DNA from: Pisaster brevispinus
Lineage: Eukaryota; Echinodermata; Asteroidea; Forcipulatida; Asteriidae
Reading direction: 5' to 3'
DNA: 64,000 bases
Assembly: GCA_023634235.1 (NCBI GenBank)
Contig: JAMKCF010000008.1
Location: 8,884,176 to 8,948,175, forward strand
Each line of letters opens with the position of its first letter. The first letter of the stretch is position 1. A program made the translations under genes and the position numbers. The notes under the pieces are model-generated. The model worked only from the letters and a program-made list of their open reading frames with translations, searched no databases and was not told where the DNA came from. Shown piece after piece: positions 61,301 through 64,000 of this stretch.

Positions 61301-61658
61301 CTTAGAAGTAAAATGATGATGAAACAATGGAAAACGCACAGCTATGAACACGCAGCGGACAGGATGGACAAATGAGCACCCTTCTCTTGACAAGAGGACG
61401 CCATAGCCCAGTGACACCATATGCATGAGTTCTATGCACACCCACATTGCAGGTTGACCTACCAGCGGGGTCGAAAGAAAGGGATAGTGAGTTTCTGGTA
61501 TCAAGGGGGTAAGCTAAGGGCTCAACTTACTTGATAGCTTCACACATGCACAGTCCCATCTCCACACAGTTGCAGGCATGGGTTGGTCTAGAGATGGGTA
61601 AACCTGATACGCAGTAATAGCAGTCACCAAGGATCTTTATTCTCATACAGTCAAATTG
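25202..61658 (-). CDS. ADCY2-like: Transmembrane adenylyl cyclase, ADCY2/4/7 group; 3' sixteen exons (5' part off window)
   Basis: Sixteen minus-strand exons (2227 nt, about 742 residues) encode the last two thirds of a class III membrane adenylyl cyclase, which makes cAMP from ATP at the plasma membrane. In order: the end of catalytic half C1a with ILGDCYYC (the Asp is the second metal ligand) and [11 protein letters not shown]; a C1b linker with [10 protein letters not shown], matching the PFAHL motif of the AC2 group; a second membrane domain with an N-glycosylated outer loop; then C2 with [12 protein letters not shown], the purine-binding Asp in QYDIW, the catalytic Asn and Arg of [11 protein letters not shown], and [10 protein letters not shown]. 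Similarity is clearly closest to ADCY2/4/7 (for example [23 protein letters not shown]). The AC2 'QEHA' stretch is poorly conserved ([12 protein letters not shown]). All introns are GT-AG. Phases agree except between 44395 and 39900, where a short exon must be missing. A single-copy group ancestor would be expected in an invertebrate, so '2-like' means the group rather than strict orthology. Confidence 0.93.
25446..25612 (-). repeat. tRNA-derived SINE copy (minus), partly deleted
   Basis: Shares 'gctgactgggtaaatttta', 'gggttgaacaaagacaaatt', 'tgagctatctagcccta' and 'gtctccctattttgacaata' with the copy at 39461-39645. It lacks part of the A-box to B-box interval. Confidence 0.7.
25890..26171 (-). 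repeat. 141-bp tandem duplication of a cyclase exon end and its splice donor
   Basis: The block from the exon 3' part through the donor into the intron is present twice at a 141-bp period: true donor at 26150/26149, copy donor at 26009/26008, both GAGATACAG|GTAGGTGAC. The copied exonic part still encodes [11 protein letters not shown], but the stretch between TATGACATATGGGG and ATGGACACC is 8 nt instead of 25. It therefore lost the catalytic Asn/Arg codons and the frame. A third, shorter remnant begins at about 25893. Confidence 0.85.
26151..26275 (-). CDS. ADCY2-like: Adenylyl cyclase exon: C2 catalytic core
   Basis: Acceptor ttgcag|GGATCA, donor ATACAG|GTAGGT, phase 1 in and 0 out. It encodes [20 protein letters not shown] then [13 protein letters not shown], carrying the adenine-contacting Asp and the transition-state Asn and Arg; all catalytic residues of this segment are intact. 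Confidence 0.96.
26684..27275. repeat. 20-bp minisatellite with perfect internal palindrome
   Basis: About 25-28 tandem units of AAGCTTGCAAGCTTCCCATC, with CCCGTC, CCAATC and CCATTA variants and a few 24-bp units (AAGCTTGCAAGCAAGCCTCTCATC). The first 14 bases of each unit are their own reverse complement and hold two HindIII sites. Two to three plus-strand frames are open throughout, giving spurious frames of 141-274 codons. It lies inside a cyclase intron (26276-27587). Confidence 0.95.
27334..27560 (+). pseudogene. Possible LINE 3'-end remnant
   Basis: Plus-strand frames around 27345-27400 read [15 protein letters not shown], similar in style to the SNFKSRLKTHLF-type end of L2/CR1 reverse transcriptases. 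A weaker similarity ([17 protein letters not shown]) follows about 100 bp later in shifted frame. It is too short to classify firmly. Confidence 0.35.
27588..27801 (-). CDS. ADCY2-like: Adenylyl cyclase exon: C2 with KIKTIGS motif
   Basis: Acceptor ctgtag|CTTCTT, donor ATAG|GTAGGT, phase 0 in and 1 out, 71 codons. It encodes [20 protein letters not shown], whose second KIK lysine binds adenine in AC2-type enzymes, then [10 protein letters not shown], the loop where mammalian AC2 has its QEHA motif, and AFNDFKLRI, whose FN pair corresponds to a Gs-alpha contact in AC2. Confidence 0.96.
27950..28180 (+). repeat. tRNA-derived SINE (plus)
   Basis: An A-box-like 'tctagtggtaagacatctg' and a B-box-like 'gtgggttccgagtaa' lie in a tRNA-like head, followed by the family tail. 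The copy at 36596-36800 has the same head. Confidence 0.65.
28226..28402. mobile_element. Small foldback element
   Basis: 'acaaataatgaatatttatg' then 'agtgcaatgg' on the left pairs with 'ccattgcacgaacacaaatc' then 'aatcattatttgt' on the right. Inside, 'cttgaaagatgga' pairs with 'tccatctttcaa'. Confidence 0.65.
28403..28640. repeat. Interspersed repeat, copy 1
   Basis: Shares the order 'aagtagatc...', 'acaaaatgtgcaagattgt', 'gtctagcgtg', 'gatctacttgg' with the segment at 35570-35880, about 70-75% alike by eye. Confidence 0.5.
28684..29068 (+). pseudogene. 3' end of a CR1/L2-type LINE retrotransposon
   Basis: A plus-strand frame reads [12 protein letters not shown] ... [20 protein letters not shown], the standard C-terminal signature of L2/CR1-like reverse transcriptases. 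After its stop comes a typical 3' region with 'aagcgcatagagactt' and 'atgcgatatgcgcta', ending in ATT repeats. The rest of the element upstream is missing, so this is a 5'-truncated copy inserted in a cyclase intron in opposite orientation to the gene. Confidence 0.85.
29069..30019 (+). mobile_element. Helitron-like non-autonomous element, copy A
   Basis: The 3' end has the perfect hairpin GCATTTGTGCACAAATGC (29991-30008; 7-bp stem, 4-nt loop) then 7 nt and CTAG|T, the layout of a Helitron 3' terminus. The 5' part holds two 60-bp units with AGCTGTTTCGC/GCGAAACAGCT arms. The body carries five TGACGTCA octamers and a CTCF-like GAGCGCCCTCTAGCGGCAG. It sits in the ATT tail of the LINE. A 5' 'TC' end was not located, so the class is an inference. 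Confidence 0.55.
30020..30968 (+). mobile_element. Helitron-like non-autonomous element, copy B (tandem)
   Basis: A second copy directly downstream, over 90% alike by eye, from 'tctaagcggccttttgcata' through to the same hairpin (30940-30957) and CTAG (30965-30968). It has three TGACGTCA sites and GAGCGCCCTCTAGTGGCAG at 30482-30500. It lacks the two 60-bp 5' units of copy A and carries ~100 extra bp before its 3' end. Confidence 0.55.
30969..31004. repeat. (TTA)n microsatellite
   Basis: About 12 TTA units with one interruption. It probably continues the LINE's ATT tail on the far side of the Helitron-like pair. Confidence 0.85.
31242..31388 (-). CDS. ADCY2-like: Adenylyl cyclase exon: start of C2
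   Basis: Acceptor ttttaag|GAGTTG, donor GACGAG|GTAATT, phase 0 to 0, 49 codons. It encodes [30 protein letters not shown] and [16 protein letters not shown], very close to ADCY2/4/7 C2 and unlike other cyclase groups. Open sequence beyond the donor is intronic read-through. Confidence 0.97.
32036..32194 (-). CDS. ADCY2-like: Adenylyl cyclase exon: linker into C2
   Basis: Acceptor tttacag|AATGAG, donor TCGGAT|GTACGT, phase 0 to 0. It encodes [20 protein letters not shown] then [19 protein letters not shown], the conserved helical entry (LLxNxLPxHVAxHF) to the second catalytic domain. The GTACGT donor is acceptable though not the commonest form. Confidence 0.95.
32290..32492. repeat. Short TIR repeat ('GCAGAGCTGCCAA' family), copy 1
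   Basis: 'tgcagagctaccagcat' on the left and 'agttggcagctctgca' on the right are inverted. The core shares 'cagggaactttctaaagaat' and 'cagg' words with the copy at 40872-40950. Confidence 0.55.
33174..33258 (-). CDS. ADCY2-like: Adenylyl cyclase exon: last membrane segment
   Basis: Acceptor ttgcag|TGTGAG, donor AGACAG|GTAAAC, phase 2 in and 0 out. It encodes [10 protein letters not shown] followed by a hydrophobic stretch [19 protein letters not shown] that leads into the cytoplasmic NEY motif. Confidence 0.92.
33772..33947 (-). CDS. ADCY2-like: Adenylyl cyclase exon: membrane domain 2
   Basis: Acceptor gtgtag|TACCTA, donor AATGA|GTAAGT, phase 0 in and 2 out. It encodes two hydrophobic segments (around [11 protein letters not shown] and [17 protein letters not shown]), then a loop [19 protein letters not shown] holding an NST glycosylation site. 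Confidence 0.92.
34098..34423. mobile_element. MITE, ~326 bp
   Basis: Terminal inverted repeats ATGAATTATAGACCTTTC and GAAAGGTCTATAACTCAT match at 17 of 18 positions. Non-coding, inside a cyclase intron. Confidence 0.75.
35105..35129. repeat. (TTGCC)5 microsatellite
   Basis: Five perfect pentanucleotide units. Confidence 0.85.
35262..35387 (-). CDS. ADCY2-like: Adenylyl cyclase exon: glycosylated outer loop
   Basis: Acceptor atttcag|TCAGTT, donor CCTGCT|GTGAGT, phase 0 to 0, 42 codons. It is hydrophilic, with two N-glycosylation sequons (NRS and NST) in [11 protein letters not shown]. This matches the position of the large extracellular loop of membrane domain 2, which is glycosylated in mammalian cyclases. 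The loop sequence itself is not conserved; the call rests on phase and position. Confidence 0.85.
35465..35885. repeat. Interspersed repeat, copy 2
   Basis: Matches 28403-28640 in the same orientation ('gtacaagattgttctctaca', 'gtggtctagcatg', 'gatctacttggg') and extends at both ends. Confidence 0.5.
36208..36327 (-). CDS. ADCY2-like: Adenylyl cyclase exon: membrane domain 2
   Basis: Acceptor cttttag|TGTTTA, donor AGTGTG|GTATGT, phase 0 to 0, 40 codons. It encodes [19 protein letters not shown], a cytoplasmic basic stretch, then a membrane helix [17 protein letters not shown]. Confidence 0.9.
36596..36800 (+). repeat. tRNA-derived SINE (plus)
   Basis: The head 'cagtgataagacatctcctc' and B-box-like 'tgggttcgaatccca' are followed by a tail with 'gtgctgtacacaccccggtg' and 'aataatattctttattattg'. 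Same family as 27950-28180. The head lacks a full acceptor stem, so it is not a functional tRNA gene. Confidence 0.7.
36872..37086. mobile_element. MITE, 'CAATTTCATAG' family
   Basis: 'gcattttcacagctctgcat' on the left and 'gcgtagccatgaaattgtgc' on the right are degraded inverted ends. Confidence 0.5.
37100..37390 (+). repeat. SINE with tRNA-like head, AT-rich tail
   Basis: Contains 'gtgggttcaagtcctggtct', 'gacacttgtgaccttaagca', 'gatgggacataaagccgtag', 'gttaaagaacccaatacac' and ends with 'aaataaatagatcttgaa'. This is a layout widely seen in invertebrate deuterostome SINEs. Confidence 0.65.
37500..37682 (-). CDS. ADCY2-like: Adenylyl cyclase exon: start of membrane domain 2
   Basis: Acceptor tttcag|TTTGCG, donor TTCAGG|GTAAGA, phase 0 to 0, 61 codons. 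It encodes [19 protein letters not shown], matching the FKYYVTC block of ADCY2, followed by two hydrophobic segments separated by LLTQPRTV, as in mammalian AC2. Confidence 0.95.
37712..37945 (-). repeat. SINE-like repeat, copy 1
   Basis: 'ttgggaggctaatcttcctt', 'actcacagctgagaagctga', 'cagccacatcggccca' and 'tggcccagagaga' are shared with 43625-43950, which retains a tRNA-like head. Confidence 0.6.
38323..38392 (-). CDS. ADCY2-like: Adenylyl cyclase exon: cytoplasmic segment before membrane domain 2
   Basis: Acceptor attgaag|GCCTTG, donor GAGAAG|GTAATT, phase 2 in and 0 out. It encodes [20 protein letters not shown], aligning with the WLKSEDIQRISLLFYNK region of ADCY2. Confidence 0.88.
39461..39645 (-). 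repeat. tRNA-derived SINE, best preserved minus copy
   Basis: On the minus strand it reads GGGCTAGATAGCTCATTTGG then TAGAGGGCCGGCACGTTAAT and GGTTCAAATCCCACTC, with recognisable A and B boxes and a tRNA-like head. The tail contains 'ttctttgttcaaccccag'. Relatives: 8645-8725, 12834-12945, 25446-25612, 48341-48385, 49063-49190. Confidence 0.8.
39820..39900 (-). CDS. ADCY2-like: Adenylyl cyclase exon: linker before membrane domain 2
   Basis: Acceptor tatccag|AATGCA, donor GAGAA|GTAAGA, phase 2 in and 2 out. It encodes [20 protein letters not shown] then EAINAEK, matching the SQKKRFEEELNERMIQAIDG region of ADCY2. The preceding recognised exon ends in phase 0, so a short exon between them is unaccounted for. 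Confidence 0.9.
40872..40950. repeat. Short TIR repeat ('GCAGAGCTGCCAA' family), copy 2
   Basis: 'gcagagctgccaa' at 40872 and 'ttggcagctctg' near 40950 are inverted ends. It is a short relative of 32290-32492. Confidence 0.6.
41002..41227. repeat. GC-rich 113-bp tandem repeat, two near-identical units
   Basis: Units 41002-41114 and 41115-41227 differ at about one position. They begin GGTAGGCTGCGTGTGTCCAC and end CCGATCCCTTCCAC. They are much richer in GC than their surroundings. Confidence 0.92.
41899..41955. repeat. Third, partial copy of the GC-rich unit
   Basis: 57 bp identical to the last part of the 113-bp unit ('gactgtttatgcatgtctcg' to 'cccttccac'), about 670 bp away. Both copies are followed by 'ag'. 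Confidence 0.9.
43625..43950 (-). repeat. SINE-like repeat, copy 2, with tRNA-like head on the minus strand
   Basis: On the minus strand the head reads GTGACTAGTGCATATAGCAC and GGTTCAATTCCCAGC (A-box and B-box-like). The body matches 37712-37945. A 135-codon open frame across it is repeat-derived. Confidence 0.65.
44219..44357. mobile_element. MITE fragment, 'CAATTTCATAG' family
   Basis: 'agagctgcttaaacaaaaaa' on the left pairs with 'gcttaagcagctctatgaaa' on the right; it ends 'tgggcccca'. Confidence 0.6.
44395..44550 (-). CDS. ADCY2-like: Adenylyl cyclase exon: C1b linker with PFAHL-like motif
   Basis: Acceptor tcaacag|AACAGA, donor GTTACT|GTAAGT, phase 0 to 0, 52 codons. Hydrophilic, ending with [16 protein letters not shown]. 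The SWG-KPFA block matches the PFAHL motif that marks the AC2 group and takes part in G-beta-gamma regulation in mammals; here the His-Leu is Asn-Lys. Confidence 0.9.
44740..44990 (+). repeat. tRNA-like SINE (plus)
   Basis: The head 'gtgctgtggctgcgcggtta' is followed by 'gggcaagacacttaacttct' and 'gagtataaatgggcacca', a common invertebrate SINE body. Confidence 0.55.
45020..45130. mobile_element. Palindromic repeat fragment
   Basis: 'cctgcgaatgcgaagcgaac' and 'gcaaatgtttcgcaggagtt' are partly inverted; it begins 'ggcccggttcataattcctg'. A MITE fragment is likely. Confidence 0.45.
47155..47296 (+). repeat. SINE fragment followed by GA microsatellite
   Basis: 'gtggtccagtggtaagacac' matches the SINE head seen at 27950 and 36596. 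'ttctttatccccaatgcaa' matches tail words of the same family, as does a fragment at 61150-61185. A GA run occupies about 47278-47296. Confidence 0.55.
47651..47786 (-). CDS. ADCY2-like: Adenylyl cyclase exon: end of C1a
   Basis: Acceptor cttacag|GAGAGT, donor CATAAG|GTAAAA, phase 2 in and 0 out. It encodes [20 protein letters not shown] and [15 protein letters not shown], the usual close of the first catalytic domain. Confidence 0.96.
48341..48720. repeat. Mixed repeat fragments
   Basis: 48341-48385 is a SINE tail fragment ('cacaagggaaactaactggg'). At 48650-48695, 'ctgtctttagcggtacggat' and 'ggataaagacaggggacca' are inverted, and related words occur at 19585-19620. Nothing codes here. Confidence 0.45.
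48739..48897 (-). CDS. ADCY2-like: Adenylyl cyclase exon: C1a core
   Basis: Acceptor tcaacag|AACTGT, donor CCTGG|GTAAGA, phase 2 to 2. It encodes [36 protein letters not shown] and [17 protein letters not shown]. Asn and His in the NHM block fit the AC2-group C1 sequence. Confidence 0.97.
49063..49190 (+). repeat. tRNA-derived SINE, best preserved plus copy
   Basis: Reads TAGGGCTAGATAGTTCAGTT then GGTAGAACACCGGCACGTTA and GCAGGTTCAAAGCCTGTTC, i.e. A-box and B-box in a tRNA-like head, then 'tttctttgttcacccc'. Confidence 0.78.
52018..52497 (-). other. 160-codon open frame of unknown status
   Basis: The longest open frame in the window outside the minisatellite, on the cyclase's own strand but inside its intron. 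It has a hydrophobic middle ([17 protein letters not shown]) and an Arg/Lys-rich end. I recognise no domain. Part of it ('ccaattatcgaccgtggttt' on the coding strand's complement) resembles MITE sequence. It may be chance or an element remnant. Confidence 0.2.
53697..54080. mobile_element. MITE, ~384 bp
   Basis: 'gcagggctcgaaattaacac' on the left and 'aaattagagccctgc' on the right are inverted ends. The same element is present, interrupted, at 12700-13078. Confidence 0.7.
54658..54925. mobile_element. MITE, 'CAATTTCATAG' family
   Basis: 'agggccgaatttcatagagc' then 'tacttaacagcc' on the left; 'gcattaagcagtgctatgaa' on the right. A further end of the family, 'attatgaaattggccct', lies at about 55268-55284, so two copies or a composite may be present. 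Confidence 0.65.
57219..57534. mobile_element. MITE, ~316 bp
   Basis: 'aaccttacgttaaaatggtg' on the left pairs with 'caccattttaatgtgaggtt' on the right. The interior contains related 'gtccaatgacatcac' and 'gtccaataacgtcatg' segments. Confidence 0.72.
57697..57933 (-). pseudogene. THAP zinc-finger domain relic
   Basis: The minus-strand frame opens MIKCCAAGC, continues through a histidine/serine stretch to FRFPKDKD, the typical start of a THAP domain (C-x2/4-C then FxxFPK). The later conserved Trp, Cys, His and the AVPTIF box do not follow, and the frame runs into unrelated sequence. It is probably a decayed first exon of a THAP protein or of a P-element-like transposase. Confidence 0.55.
60661..61034. 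mobile_element. MITE, ~374 bp
   Basis: 'agtaagggactgtaaatatc' near the left end and 'tgtttacagtcccttactgt' near the right are inverted. Inward, 'ggtggccacggttaag' pairs with 'ttggccgtggccaca' and 'gacctttgcccca' with 'tggggcaaaggtcc'. Confidence 0.75.
61531..61658 (-). CDS. ADCY2-like: Adenylyl cyclase exon: C1a metal-binding segment (5'-most in window)
   Basis: Acceptor gactgcag|CAATTT, donor ATCAA|GTAAGT, phase 0 in and 2 out. It encodes [39 protein letters not shown] and EAI. GDCYYC holds the second metal-coordinating Asp of the C1 domain; the first (in ADIxGFT) must lie in an upstream exon outside the window. Confidence 0.96.
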
Positions 61659-61814
61659 CTGCAGTCAAAGGAACAAAAACAATTTCATCATTATACAAAG
61701 TTCTGATCAGTAAAGTAAAGTAAGGTCTGTCCCAAGCCAATATGGCTCATCAGGCCGGTGTTTATATCTGGTTTCAGTAGCTTTAATTGACCGAGAGTAT
61801 TTCTATTCCTCACT

Positions 61815-61985
61815 ACACAGGATGCCAGTCCACTGCAGGTTACTCCCAAGCTCTCACTGGTACCCATTTATATTCCTGGGTGGAGAGAAGTAATTATGAT
61901 AAAGTATCTTGCTCAAGGACACAAGTAATGCAGCTGACCAGGCCAGGATTCGAACCCACATTCTGTACATAACAGCACATGAGTC
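61815..61985 (-). repeat. tRNA-like SINE fragment (minus)
   Basis: 'tcctgggtggagagaagtaa', 'tcttgctcaaggacacaagt' and 'aggattcgaacccaca' (complement of a B box). Same family as 11790-11935. Confidence 0.6.
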
Positions 61986-63557
61986 CACCAAACAAAGATA
62001 CTCCACTACAAAAAAGTTCAGTACACCGTATCATATTAGATTTTTTCATGATTATTGGTCTGAGAAAAATAGGTATAATAGTTCAATTTTCTGTCCTTGT
62101 TATAAAATGCTTACACAAACTGTGTTGTAATTGAAGACACAAATTGTCCGGAAAGGAGCTTGTATTTATAGACAACTATCACAAAACAATGGATTAAATT
62201 ATTTCAATCTAAATCTTACTAAATTACAAAGTTCATACCAATAAATAGTTCCCAATATGATCTTTATGGGCAACTTTGTGTTTTGGCTTTGAGCCAAGTC
62301 AAGCGCTCTAATTTTCTATGCAGCCGAGAGGTTCAATGACAATCATGCAATAAAACTCCTGCATTCGGCACACGGTATTTACGCATAATGCATAGATAAG
62401 CATTTAGAAATTATGTATCATTGCCCGCAAAGATGACCTTCTTTACACTCTGTGACATCAAGTGGGAACTGTCTAAACCAACCCTCCAGAAAATATTTCT
62501 GTCTGAACTTCTGTCAAAGTCGTGACATAAGCTTATTTCAATTGCTGCAATTGAAACAAGCACGTGCATAACATATCAATCCCTGACAATAAACTATTTT
62601 TCTAAAAACCAACGATGTAAAATTAAATATATCTTAACTTTAAAAGTGTTTTTTGGAATCATTTTTTTACTTATAGTTCATAAGATTAGAGTTCACAAGG
62701 AAAACTTTTCATGACTTTTATAATGCAAAAATAGATAAGCAAGTAACAAATTAAGAAAGTCTTCCTTTCTTACATTAACAGCGAATTCTCACTTTTCTAC
62801 AATAGAAATATAACAATAATAATGACAACATTAATCAAAACAAACAAACAAACAGACAAATACAGAGATCATACCAATTGTTCTTTAAGCTGATCTGAAT
62901 GACAACATAATGTGACATATCTCCTTTAAAAAACCGATGTTGCAAGCATGTCTTTAAAAGTATTTTGTACCTCCTCCAAATTTCCTTATGTTCACAACCA
63001 ACTGATTAAATTGAGCATACTCTCCCTGAATCTACAAGTCAACACGCATGTTCCGTCATGCTCCCACTCCGTAAACAATCGAAATAATTGAAAACTTCTA
63101 TAAATGCACAGCCTCTTCCCTGTACAAGCAACGACTGCCAGTGCATTTAAATATAACCAAAGGATTGTGTTTCTGTTGACTGATCGCCAACTAAATTTGC
63201 TATGCCATCCTGTCTCGACAACCTTTAGGTGAGGGGATAACAAAAACTGGACACCCAAGATATACTTCACATTTACGTGTTGAGATGGTGAGCCTGGCAA
63301 AGTGTGAAAGTTTATTTTTACAGAAGTGACCAACTCCCTCTGCCTCTATAACAAGATGAGATACGGGAAGCGAAGGCAGTGAAATGCTGGACAAATTACT
63401 CCTTCACTTTTAGCTCCTACTGTTTGCTTTGTTATGTGTGACTGCCGTTGAGAGCATGGTTTTGGTTATTAATTGACAGTTATTATTATAAAATCTTATG
63501 GCCAAACAATTGGCTTTTCCCGTCAAATATGCTAATTACGTTCACGCATGCATACAG

Positions 63558-63642
63558 ACACTATTGGTTGGGAAATGCCACAGAGTTCATCAGCCCCATA
63601 CAAAAAGGCCCGATATTCCCTCATTTTGCCAACCAATAGTGT
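63558..63642. repeat. 14-bp perfect inverted repeat
   Basis: ACACTATTGGTTGG at 63558-63571 and its complement at 63629-63642, with a 57-bp loop. Possibly a very small foldback element. Confidence 0.7.
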
Positions 63643-64000
63643 TATTGTGCACATTGCGATGTGCAATTTAAATAATCACGAGAAGGATCTATCACAACAG
63701 GTATGACATTTTTCTTCTGAAATAATACCATCTTTTAGAAAGTGTATTTGAACCCAAACTTATTTTTCTTGCAAAATAATAAATAATCATAAATCAAAGA
63801 CATTCTAAAATTATTTTGAAGATGTCCCCTCTAAAAATAGGCATTTTTAGATAAAGCACAAGCTAAGAAATTGTACAAGCTTTACTCTTATATATGTTTT
63901 CTTCTTATAATTGTAAGTCTGTTTCGTACTTCTATCACGTATATTATATTTTCTTTAGCTTTCATTTACATGTAATTTTATGTCTCTTTATTATTTTACA

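Larger units (their letters stand above)
48898..61530 (-). other. Large cyclase intron (12.6 kb)
   Basis: No cyclase exon is needed or seen here by phase. It contains a SINE copy, MITEs (53697-54080, 54658-55283, 57219-57534, 60661-61034), a THAP relic, G tracts (56183-56193, 59672-59687) and a 160-codon open frame of unknown status. The stretches 50480-50830 and 55850-56130 look less repetitive and could hold regulatory DNA. Confidence 0.65.
61659..64000 (-). other. Start of a cyclase intron running off the window
   Basis: No upstream cyclase exon (for example the LNELFGKFDQ block) was recognised in any minus-strand frame. It holds a SINE fragment at 61815-61985 and a hairpin at 63558-63642; the rest is AT-rich. 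Confidence 0.65.

Noticed and set aside
62992..63333. 113-codon minus-strand frame as an upstream cyclase exon
   Set aside because: It contains none of the C1 motifs (ADIxGFT, LNELFGKFDQ) and no good splice sites.

Overview
This is animal nuclear DNA: AT-rich, GT-AG introns, very dense in small transposons and SINE-like repeats. The mix suggests a marine invertebrate deuterostome, most likely an echinoderm. That mix includes tRNA-derived SINEs, foldback MITEs, many with 'GGGCCAATTTCATAGAGCTGCTTA'-type ends, and a CR1/L2-type LINE tail ending in (TTA)n. No species can be named from sequence alone.

Two protein-coding genes can be rebuilt exon by exon. POP4/RPP29, a protein subunit of RNase P and RNase MRP, lies complete on the plus strand at 7335-16004: six exons, 231 residues. 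A transmembrane adenylyl cyclase of the ADCY2/4/7 group lies on the minus strand. Sixteen of its exons run from 61658 down to the stop codon at 25202. They cover the end of the first catalytic half, the linker, the second membrane domain and the whole second catalytic domain. Its 5' exons (N-terminus, first membrane domain, start of C1) lie beyond base 64000. The two genes converge tail to tail across about 9 kb of repeat-rich spacer.

Layout. 1-7334: upstream spacer with homopolymer G/C tracts, a 589-bp foldback element with ~145-bp arms, a small MITE, and a TA-flanked element carrying a nested relative. 7335-16500: POP4 and its introns, which hold a ~113-bp satellite, an inverted copy of the TA-flanked element, SINEs, and an antisense open segment ending in a good splice donor. 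16500-25150: spacer with a clean TTAA-flanked piggyBac-type MITE and two other foldbacks. 25202-64000: the cyclase gene. Its introns carry a 141-bp tandem duplication of an exon end with its splice donor, a ~590-bp minisatellite built on the palindrome AAGCTTGCAAGCTT, a LINE 3' end, a tandem pair of ~950-bp Helitron-like elements with eight TGACGTCA sites, GC-rich 113-bp repeats, and a THAP-domain relic.

The two genes have no evident functional link. POP4 acts in nuclear/nucleolar RNA processing; the cyclase makes cAMP at the plasma membrane. No operon, CRISPR array, rRNA or convincing functional tRNA gene was seen. Most other open reading frames are products of repeats or chance.
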